A stretch of 64,000 bases of DNA from Streptosporangium sp. NBC_01495 (lineage in GTDB: Bacteria; Actinomycetota; Actinomycetes; Streptosporangiales; Streptosporangiaceae): NCBI RefSeq assembly GCF_036250735.1, contig NZ_CP109430.1, positions 6,944,001 through 7,008,000 of the forward strand. Direction: 5' to 3'. Under the pieces are notes generated by a model. The model was given only the letters and a program-made list of their open reading frames with translations, searched no databases and had not been told where the DNA came from. Below, piece after piece: positions 8,618 to 14,657 of this stretch. Every line of letters starts with the position of its first letter. Position 1 is the stretch's first letter. Made by a program: the position numbers and the translations under genes.

Positions 8618-9035
8618 CGAGGTGACGCACCAGCTTGGCCAGCCCCTCCCGCCAGCCCTCGACGTTGCCCCGGTAGGCAGCGGCGAGCTCGTCGGGTAGC
8701 TGCGCGAACCCCGTCTCGGTCAGGCCGAGCCGGGTGCCGTCGCCGACGGGATGGAGCACGATCTCGACGCGGGTGCTGCGCGGGTCGCCGGGCGGGAGCC
8801 CGTCGACGGGCCAGGTGAAGCACAGACGGCGCGGCGGCTCGACGGTCTCGATCCGCAGGACCGACCACGTGCCACCCCAGCACATCCTGATCTGGCCACC
8901 CGGCCGCAGGTCGTCGATCTCCGCCTTGTCGCCGAGCCAGCCGCCGAGCCCGTCAGCGGTGGTCAGGGCCGCCCACACCTTCTCGATCGGGTGGGCGAGA
9001 TCGAGCGTCCGCTCGATGCGGTCGGGAATCGGCAT
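8604..9035 (-). CDS. SRPBCC (AHSA1-like) protein
   Basis: The protein has 143 residues. IERTLDLAHPIEKVWAALTTADGLGGWLG at the start, the middle GGQIRMCWGGTWSVLRIE and C-terminal GLTETGFAQLPDELAAAYRGNVEGW are characteristic of the AHSA1/CalC branch of the START-like fold, which binds hydrophobic ligands. The start at ATG 9035 is chosen because GGAGGT lies six bases upstream and the homologous fold begins at once; a longer frame reaches 9098 but runs through the operator region. It is the first gene of the SRPBCC-ArsR-VOC operon. Confidence 0.8.
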   Translation of the reverse strand: MPIPDRIERTLDLAHPIEKVWAALTTADGLGGWLGDKAEIDDLRPGGQIRMCWGGTWSVLRIETVEPPRRLCFTWPVDGLPPGDPRSTRVEIVLHPVGDGTRLGLTETGFAQLPDELAAAYRGNVEGWREGLAKLVRHLDGRH

Positions 9036-9047
9036 TCGGCACCTCCA

Positions 9048-9093
9048 TGGCAACCATCTGGTTGCCACAACCATATAGCAACCAGATGATTGC
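9048..9093. promoter_or_regulatory. tandem palindromic operator of the SRPBCC-ArsR-VOC operon
   Basis: Two sites with the same core lie just upstream of the SRPBCC gene. Site 1 (9048-9067) is TGGCAACCA, two bases, TGGTTGCCA, a perfect palindrome. Site 2 (9078-9093) is GCAACCA, two bases, TGATTGC, with one mismatch. Their centres are 28 bp apart. Site 1 overlaps the start of the 5' leader. This is the expected layout for ArsR autoregulation. The space from 9094 to 9256 holds no convincing gene. Confidence 0.6.
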
Positions 9094-9256
9094 GACAATC
9101 TCGGGTGATGCCGTTCGGATCCACCACCACCGGCTCGGTCCCGTGCTCGCGCCGGTACGTTTCGGCCCGCACGCGGACGGCCGGGAAAGGCTCATCGCCC
9201 CTGCGAATGATCACGTGGCGGCCGTCTCCACACCCCCCGCCCCCGGATCCCGCGCG

Positions 9257-9442
9257 TTACTCGTCCCGGGCTCGGCGTACACCGGCACGATCTTCGCCCG
9301 GATCGCCGACCTCGACGACTCTGCCGACAAGCCGCCCACCGCCGTCAGCCAGCGGACCGGCCTCGATACACTGCCCGCCACCATCAGGGCTCCTGGTGCT
9401 GATGTGCCAGGCCACGCCGGCCAACTCCCCAGGGCTGATCAT
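9257..9442 (-). pseudogene. decayed second copy of the DUF397 gene
   Basis: The frame from ATG 9442 encodes MISPGELAGVAWHISTRS, then DGGGQCIEAGPLADGGGRL. This is almost the same as the intact DUF397 protein encoded at 9511-9738, but it then diverges and lacks the conserved C-terminal W-x-F part. About 130 bp of DNA (9339-9470) repeat 9631-9762, including the upstream coupling region. It looks like a tandem duplication that has lost its 3' half. Confidence 0.65.
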
Positions 9443-9510
9443 CACGTACTTCTTCCACTCGCTCACTTGGCTACGCCCGGAAGATCGATACGCCCATCCT
9501 TGCGGCGCGG

Positions 9511-9738
9511 TTACGCGATGGGGAAGTCGAACTCGCCGTCTTTGACGCCGCCGACGAACGCCTCCCACTCAGCCCGGGTGTAGACGATCACCTCGGCATC
9601 GGGACGACGACTGTGCCGTACGGCGACGCGCCCACTGCCGTCAGCCAGCGGACCTGCCTCGACACACTGACCACCACCATCGGCACTTCTGGTGCTGATG
9701 CGCCAGGCCACGCCTGCCAGTTCCTCAGGGCTGATCAT
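9511..9738 (-). CDS. DUF397 protein (Scr2-like partner)
   Basis: This is a 75-residue protein of the DUF397 family: ELAGVAWRISTRSADGGGQCVEAGPL, VAVRHSRRPDAEVIVYTRAEWEAFVGGVKDGEFD. Its ATG overlaps the stop of the upstream DUF5753 regulator by one base (TGATG), and GGAGGAG lies inside that gene's last codons. DUF397 proteins in actinobacteria are almost always coupled to a DUF5753 helix-turn-helix protein; the Streptomyces Scr1/Scr2 pair is described as a toxin-antitoxin-like regulatory pair affecting secondary metabolism. The molecular function of DUF397 itself is not settled. Confidence 0.85.
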   Translation of the reverse strand: MISPEELAGVAWRISTRSADGGGQCVEAGPLADGSGRVAVRHSRRPDAEVIVYTRAEWEAFVGGVKDGEFDFPIA

Positions 9739-10613
9739 CACGTACTCCTCCCGCTCGCTCGTCTGACACGGCCAACCGCAGCCCGGATGACGGTCGCGGA
9801 CTCATCCGGGGTGAGAGCAGTGCTCCGTAAGGAATCGTACGCTCGCGCGAAGATCTCGGCGCCCTCCGCTTCGGTGTAGACAGCACCTCCCCGAGTCTCC
9901 ACATAGGTCACGTCGGAGTAGGGCTCCGGCATATCGAAGATCGTGAAAGCGCCCTCGGGGCTGGCGTGCGCCCCGATAGCGAACGGCAGGACTCGAACGA
10001 CCACGTTCGGCCTGGTCATGGCCTCAGACAAGTACTCCAGCTGGGCGCGCATCATCTGCGGTCCGCCGATCGTGCGGTGCAGCACAGCCTCGTCGAGGAC
10101 GATCTCCAGGTTCGGGGCCGATTCGGCATCGAGTACGCGCTGCCGATCCATTCGAAACTCCACCCAGCGCTCGATCTGCTCGCCGGGAGCGTCGGCGGCA
10201 CCCGCCGCGATGACCGCTTGGGCGTAGTTCCGGGTCTGGAGGAGGCCAGGTATGACCATCGCCGCATAGCAGCGAATCCCCTCGGTACGGGTTTCGAGCC
10301 AGGCGTGGTCGAACAGTCCACCGAGGGAGTCGTCGGCATAACCGTCCCACCAGCCCTTGCGCCAGATGTCGCGGCTGATCTGCTCCAACCCGTCGCGGAC
10401 CTTCTGGTCGCCTACGCCGTACAAGTTGAGGAGTGCCAGCACGTCGGCCGCCCTCGCCGGGATGATGCCGGACTCCAACCGGCTGATGGTTCCAGCGTCA
10501 CGTTGCAGGTAGTCGCCCGCCTGCTTGAGTGTCAGCTTGGCCGACTCGCGGAACTCCCTCAGGTGTTTGCCGAGCCACTGCGCCCGTAGCGTCGGTCCTC
10601 GCTTCGCGCCCAT
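9738..10613 (-). CDS. Scr1-family XRE regulator with DUF5753 domain
   Basis: This 291-residue regulator starts at ATG 10613, behind a GGAGA site; an upstream extension to 10697 lacks family similarity and is rejected. Residues 10-70 form an XRE helix-turn-helix (LGKHLREFRESAKLTLKQAG, TISRLESGIIPAR). The rest is DUF5753: QISRDIWRKGWWDGYAD, ETRTEGIRCYAAMVIPGLLQT, VEFRMDRQRVL, LEIVLDEAVLHRTIGG, VVVRVLPFAIGAHASPEGAFTIFD, then a YTEAEGAEIFARAYDSLRSTAL tail. It is coupled to the DUF397 gene downstream. Such pairs probably sense a ligand through the C-terminal domain. Confidence 0.9.
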   Translation of the reverse strand: MGAKRGPTLRAQWLGKHLREFRESAKLTLKQAGDYLQRDAGTISRLESGIIPARAADVLALLNLYGVGDQKVRDGLEQISRDIWRKGWWDGYADDSLGGLFDHAWLETRTEGIRCYAAMVIPGLLQTRNYAQAVIAAGAADAPGEQIERWVEFRMDRQRVLDAESAPNLEIVLDEAVLHRTIGGPQMMRAQLEYLSEAMTRPNVVVRVLPFAIGAHASPEGAFTIFDMPEPYSDVTYVETRGGAVYTEAEGAEIFARAYDSLRSTALTPDESATVIRAAVGRVRRASGRST

Positions 10614-10839
10614 CGCCGTCTCCTTCGAGCTCGCGCCGCTTGCACTGTCGGCTAGTACCAGACAAACCAGGACAAGACCAACAACCTCATCAAGCAAGCT
10701 TGCGTCATCCTGAATTCGATGTCACGCTACCGAAGTAGCGGCGGTCACGCTACGCATTTATCCGAAAACACAGGGGAATCGGAGCGCGGCCGTCCACTGG
10801 ATCTCCACTCAGGTTCAGCATCGGAAGGGAGTGCTCGAC

Positions 10840-11205
10840 ATGGAGCACCACACTGGTTCCGACCATGCCCCGGACTTCGGCGAGCGTGGCCCGCAGAACA
10901 CGGATCACGAGCGCGCACGCACGCCGACCGGCAACCCCCCTCGCATGTTCGCCCTGGTCCAGGAGTTGTTCTACGAGGAGAACGAGGACGACGAGAGGGA
11001 CGAGGAGAGCGTCACGGAGGTGGTGGCCTACGGACTGGCGTTGCCGTGCGGGACGGCGGCGACCGTCGGTGCGAACGGCCGCGACTTCGGCCGATGGACA
11101 AGCGCCCACAGTGCCGCGCGGCGGCTGCACTCCGACCTTGTCTGGTTCGGGGACAACCGGCGGACGTCCGAGATCGAGCCGGGCAGCTACGAGACCGGCC
11201 CCTGA
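10840..11205 (+). CDS. hypothetical protein divergent from the Scr1-like gene
   Basis: This 121-residue protein starts at ATG 10840, eight bases after GGAAGGGAG; the upstream GTG at 10831 is less well placed. The first 30 residues are polar. Then come RMFALVQELFYEEN, an acidic EDDERDEESVTEVVAYGLALP block, and GANGRDFGRWTSAHSAARRLHSDLVWFGD. No known domain is recognised. The gene is divergent from the DUF5753/DUF397 operon, a place where such clusters often hold a third small protein, so functional association is plausible but unproven. Confidence 0.55.
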   Translation: MEHHTGSDHAPDFGERGPQNTDHERARTPTGNPPRMFALVQELFYEENEDDERDEESVTEVVAYGLALPCGTAATVGANGRDFGRWTSAHSAARRLHSDLVWFGDNRRTSEIEPGSYETGP

Positions 11206-11294
11206 CGCATCGGTTGATTCCTGCCATCGAGCTTCCCCCGTAGCCCGGACACCAGCGGTGTGGCATCAGGCCTCCGGGTCCGGCCGCCGGTGAC

Positions 11295-11575
11295 GCCGCC
11301 TGGCCCGCGCCGCCGAAGGCCGCACACCCGAACCGTCGGCCTGCCTCATCGACGCCCAGGGCGTTAAGACCTCCACCAACGTCCCGACCACCCACCAGGG
11401 CATCGACACCGCCAAGAAGGTCGTCGGCCGCAAGCGCAGCATCGTGGTCCACCCCCTCGGACTACTGCCGGCGGTGCTGGTCACCGCCGCCCTCGTACAG
11501 AATCCGGTCGCCGGCACCACCCTCATCGACCAGATCGCCGCCACCCATCCCACCATCCGCAAAGCTGGGACTCAT
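11295..11575 (+). mobile_element. IS5-type transposase fragment
   Basis: The plus-strand translation reads CLIDAQGVKTSTNVPTTHQG, then IDTAKKVVGRKRSIVVHPLG and TALIDQIAATHP-like residues. This is the central DDE region of an IS5-family transposase (D at IDAQ; GKK-VGRKR). The reading stays intact for about 90 codons, then runs into unrelated sequence after AATHPTIRKAG. No inverted repeats or N-terminal part were found. Nothing else is recognised between 11576 and 11837. Confidence 0.65.
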
Positions 11576-11837
11576 GACGTGATCCTTACCGGCACCTCTA
11601 CTTTGGCGCTGGTGGCACCGACCCGGCTGGAGGGCCGTGTTCAGGTTTGCCTTGGTCGACCGGCCCATTTCCACGAGTTCATCGTCTGGACGTGCACGGC
11701 CCAACGGTGGCCGCCCGCGATCGTGATGCCTGCCGGGGGCGGCTTCCAGCCTGCCGATGCCGGGAGGTGGTGCCCTCCCGGCCGGTCTGGCCGACGGCCC
11801 ACCGGCGGATGGGCTTCACCATCGATCCTCAAACTGG

Positions 11838-12950
11838 CTATTTTGGTACGTAGCCGTTCTGGTAACTGGTCCTGGAGTAGAGGTCCATGGAGTAGACGTC
11901 CCGGTCATGCTCCGGGATAAGGCCGGGCAGTCTGATGTTGGCCTCCTGAGGCATGCGCCTGAGCGCGTCTCCCAGTTGTCTCTGGACTTCCGCCATGAAC
12001 GCGCGGGCGTCCTTGTCGTCGCCGTTCCAGATATCCGAGATCTCCCAACCGCCCTTGTTGACCACATGGTCAAAGCGGGACTGGGCGGTGCGCAGGACCT
12101 GCGCGCACTCCTCCGTCCCCCGCGCCACCTGGCCGTGGACGGCTGCCAGGCCCCGGATGTTCTCGTAGATGCTCCGAAGCGCCTCCTGTGCCTTGTCGGC
12201 ATCGGCGCCCACCCAGGGGGCGTCGCGGATCTCCTGGGCCCGGTACATGAGCGCGTGCGCCGCCTCGGTCAAGCCGTTGGCGATGTCGGTGGTGCCGTTG
12301 GCGTGGCCGCTCAGGGCCTCGGGCTTACAGGACATCAGCATCTCCCGGAGCCGCTCCCTGCTTTCGTACTGGTACGTAGCGGTACGCTCGACATCCTCGA
12401 TCGGGTTGAACCCCAACCCGAAAGCACCGGCCAGCTGGATCGTGTTTCCTTCCGGCCAGCTCATGTGGCCCGGGTAGGCGTTGCTCACCCGGTAGCGACC
12501 CTCGTCCTCGCGCTTTATTGGGTCTTCCAGTACATCCCAGTGAGGTGGACTCGCCCGCCAGGCGCCCTGGTCGACGAACTGGTAGTTCCGGCCGCTCGTG
12601 GCGACCAGGGCACCCGCCGCCGCGCATTCCGCCATCACGTCACCGACGAGACAGGAGAGATGCTCCCCGAACGTCAAGATCGTGACGAACGTGGCCCATG
12701 CCGGGTACCAGTCCATGGTGCCGGCGGTCACCTTTTCGCTGGGCAGCACCGGCGTGCGCAGCAGTTTGTAGACGTGGTCGAACTCGGTGATGAGCCTCCC
12801 GCCGATCGTCTGTAACCGCGTGTATGGGACCTCGACCCCGCCCCCGCCCCCGCGTTCGAGGCCGAGCCCCGGCCAGTAGTCCTGCCTCATGGGATAGGTC
12901 TCCCATTCCGACCACTCGTCCTCCAGGGTCGGCTGAGGCTCCCGAGGCAT
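11838..12950 (-). CDS. large WXG100-like / ESX-related hypothetical protein
   Basis: The protein has 370 residues; ATG 12950 is preceded by GAAGGGTG, and an upstream ATG at 12980 has no such site. The C-terminal half is mostly helical and contains WVGADADKAQEALRSIYENI, followed by AVHGQVARGTEECAQVLRTA. This resembles the W-x-G turn between two helices of ESX (type VII) secreted proteins and their larger actinobacterial relatives. The N-terminal half is acidic and aromatic and includes a possible hydrophobic stretch (FVTILTFGEHLSCLVGDVMAE). There is no signal peptide, which fits a type VII substrate. No secretion genes are seen nearby. Assignment is tentative. Confidence 0.5.
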   Translation of the reverse strand: MPREPQPTLEDEWSEWETYPMRQDYWPGLGLERGGGGGVEVPYTRLQTIGGRLITEFDHVYKLLRTPVLPSEKVTAGTMDWYPAWATFVTILTFGEHLSCLVGDVMAECAAAGALVATSGRNYQFVDQGAWRASPPHWDVLEDPIKREDEGRYRVSNAYPGHMSWPEGNTIQLAGAFGLGFNPIEDVERTATYQYESRERLREMLMSCKPEALSGHANGTTDIANGLTEAAHALMYRAQEIRDAPWVGADADKAQEALRSIYENIRGLAAVHGQVARGTEECAQVLRTAQSRFDHVVNKGGWEISDIWNGDDKDARAFMAEVQRQLGDALRRMPQEANIRLPGLIPEHDRDVYSMDLYSRTSYQNGYVPK

Positions 12951-13055
12951 GGCTTCACCCTTCGCGCTTGTCGTGATCAAAGACGGAGTGTTACGAACAA
13001 GGCCTGACAGGAAGACGAAGATCGGATTAACGCTACCGGTCCGGACGCCGAACGA

Positions 13056-13260
13056 TCAAGGCCCCCACTCGCCGGGCAAGGGCGGCACATTACTGCGCCG
13101 CCCTCCCCTCAGAACCGTGCGTGCAACTCGTCGCCGCACACGGCTCAAGCAAGCCCCACAGGGCGGTTCAGATCTGTGGAGCCAACCCCTTCCCGAGACG
13201 GTCAGGACAACGGCCAAGCCCCACCGAACCCCCACGTCACGAAGAGCGACCGGGGGCACA
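13056..13260 (-). mobile_element. probable group II intron ribozyme remnant
   Basis: Read on the minus strand, the segment contains AGCCGTGTGCG, a short spacer, then GCACGCACGGTTCT followed by GAGGGGA. This is the conserved hairpin found just upstream of the reverse transcriptase ORF in bacterial group II introns (GAGCCGTGTGCGG...CGCACGGTTCTG). Upstream GTTGTC, CCGT and GGGTTGGC pieces also fit the family loosely. No reverse transcriptase follows, so only a relic remains. No protein gene is seen in 12951-13312. Confidence 0.45.
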
Positions 13261-13270
13261 ACACCAAAAG

Positions 13271-13300
13271 GACGCCCCGGCCCGTGACGGCCGGGGCGTC
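13271..13300 (-). terminator. terminator of dps
   Basis: A 12-bp GC-rich stem (13271-13282 with 13289-13300) and a 6-base loop sit 13 bases after the dps stop codon. On the minus strand it is followed by CTTTTGG, a short T-run. Confidence 0.8.
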
Positions 13301-13312
13301 TCGAAAGACGAT

Positions 13313-13780
13313 CTAGCGCTGGGCCTCGATCATCCAGTGGTGCTTCTCCAGGTCCTGCGTGATCTCGATGAGGAGGTCCTGGGTGACCAGATCGGGCTTC
13401 TCGGTGGCTTCGATGCGCTCGCGCATCCGGCGGATGATGGACCCGAGGATGTCCGTCATGGCGGCCACGACCTTGCCGTCGTTGATGTAGCCCGACTCCA
13501 GCTGCGGCACCTCACTGGTACCCGCGAGCGTGGAGGCCCGGCCGTCAGGGTTGCACCCGAGGGCCACCGCGCGCTCGGCGACGGTGTCCGCGTGCTTCCT
13601 GGCCGACGAAACGATCTTGTCGAGCTGCAGGTGCAGTGAGCGGAAGTTGTGACCGATCACGTTCCAGTGGGCCTGCTTGGTCAGGAGCGACAGGTCGAGC
13701 AGGTCGACAAGCGAGCCCTGGAGAACGTTGCCAACGACTTTCTTGTCTTCTGCCTTGAGCGGACTGGTGATCGCGGACAT
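13313..13780 (-). CDS. dps: Dps-family DNA-protecting ferritin-like protein
   Basis: This 155-residue protein has the Dps four-helix bundle with the dimer-interface ferroxidase site: LLTKQAHWNVIGHNFRSLHLQLDKIV supplies the H-x-n-D signature, with further DTVAERAVALG and C-terminal ITQDLEKHHWMIEAQ helices. Dps oxidises Fe2+ with peroxide, stores it inside a 12-mer and shields DNA in starvation or oxidative stress. GGGGGAAG lies upstream of the ATG. It is monocistronic, ends in its own terminator and is divergent from a MerR gene. A GGTACG-N7-CGTACC inverted repeat in its leader may be an operator. Confidence 0.93.
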   Translation of the reverse strand: MSAITSPLKAEDKKVVGNVLQGSLVDLLDLSLLTKQAHWNVIGHNFRSLHLQLDKIVSSARKHADTVAERAVALGCNPDGRASTLAGTSEVPQLESGYINDGKVVAAMTDILGSIIRRMRERIEATEKPDLVTQDLLIEITQDLEKHHWMIEAQR

Positions 13781-13817
13781 GGAATCTTCCCCCTGTTTCG
13801 AGCTTAGTTTCCCCTTT

Positions 13818-13836
13818 GGTACGAAATGTCCGTACC
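13818..13836. promoter_or_regulatory. inverted repeat in the dps leader
   Basis: GGTACG (13818-13823) and CGTACC (13831-13836) are perfect 6-bp arms with a 7-base spacer, 38-56 bases upstream of the dps start. It is a candidate repressor or activator site; the binding protein is unknown. Confidence 0.35.
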
Positions 13837-13868
13837 CACCTATCTGCCTTCCTATTCAGGCCATCAAG

Positions 13869-13898
13869 TTGACACTGTCATAGTTACAGTGTCACTAT
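13869..13898 (+). promoter_or_regulatory. promoter and operator of the MerR-VIT/vWA operon
   Basis: TGACACTGT (13870-13878) and ACAGTGTCA (13886-13894) form a perfect 9-bp inverted repeat with a 7-base spacer. The same bases contain a TTGACA -35 (13869-13874) and, 18 bases on, CACTAT as a -10. The repeat sits between the two elements, which is the classic MerR activator arrangement. The -10 ends only six bases before the ATG at 13905, which predicts a leaderless mRNA. Confidence 0.6.
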
Positions 13899-13904
13899 CG
13901 GGGC

Positions 13905-14657
13905 ATGGAATGGACCATCGGTGAACTGGCTGAGCGGGCATCCGCGGCGCTGACCCCCACCGCCCAGCTCAACGGGCGGGTCAGGGACGTGCCCAACGAG
14001 CGCCTCATCCGCTGGTACTCCACGATCGGCCTCCTCGACCCCCCGTCGGCCCGCCGAGGCCGCGTCGCCATGTACGGCAGGCGCCACCTGCTCCAGATCG
14101 TCGCCGTCAAGCGGCGCCAGTCCGACGGCCGGACCATCGCCGAGATCCAGGCCGAGCTGGCCGGGGCCACCGACCAGACCCTGGAGTCGATCGCCCGCCT
14201 CCCCGGCCCCCCGCCGGAGCACACGACGGAGCCCTCACCGGGACACCCGCCCGCCCCTCCGGCCGAGACCGGCTCCCCCAGGGCGGCGCGCCCGCGTTTC
14301 TGGGCCGGGCCGGCCGCGGCCTCGGCGGCCACCGGCCCCGCTCCGCCGAAGCCACCGCCCCCGGCCTCGCCCGGCAAGGCCCCATCCCCACCGGCCTCGT
14401 CCGGCAAGGCCCCGCCGCCTCCAGCCGAGACCGGCAAGGCCCCGCCCGCCCAGAAGTCACCGGACAAGACCCCGCCCGCCCCGGGAGCCGTGATCGTCCA
14501 CGGTGTGCGGCTGGCGAACGGCGTGACGCTGATGCTCGACACGGGCGGACACGCCCCCACACCCGACGACCTCGCCGAGATCGCCGCCGCCTCGGAGGGG
14601 CTCCTGTCGCTCCTCCGCGAACGCGGCCTCACACCTCCGGAAGGAATCCACGCATGA
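13905..14657 (+). CDS. MerR-family transcriptional regulator with proline-rich middle
   Basis: The protein has 250 residues. Residues 3-90 form a MerR-type DNA-binding domain: WTIGELAERA, ERLIRWYSTIGLLDPP, RVAMYGRRHLLQIVAVKRRQ, TIAEIQAELAG. Residues 100-190 are low-complexity Pro/Ala/Lys repeats (SPGKAPSPPASSGKAPP). The C-terminal 50 residues form a small hydrophobic domain (VIVHGVRLANGVTLMLDTGG, LAEIAAASEGLLSLLRERG). The gene overlaps the VIT/vWA gene by four bases (ATGA), so the two are made together. A perfect inverted repeat in the promoter suggests autoregulation. The effector is unknown; the usual metal-binding cysteines are missing. Confidence 0.85.
   Translation: MEWTIGELAERASAALTPTAQLNGRVRDVPNERLIRWYSTIGLLDPPSARRGRVAMYGRRHLLQIVAVKRRQSDGRTIAEIQAELAGATDQTLESIARLPGPPPEHTTEPSPGHPPAPPAETGSPRAARPRFWAGPAAASAATGPAPPKPPPPASPGKAPSPPASSGKAPPPPAETGKAPPAQKSPDKTPPAPGAVIVHGVRLANGVTLMLDTGGHAPTPDDLAEIAAASEGLLSLLRERGLTPPEGIHA

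Noticed and set aside
8953-9256. Minus-strand frame with an REHGTEPVVVDPNG segment
   Set aside because: The stretch looks protein-like but is short, crosses the operator palindromes and matches no family that I recognise; it may be a remnant, but this cannot be supported.
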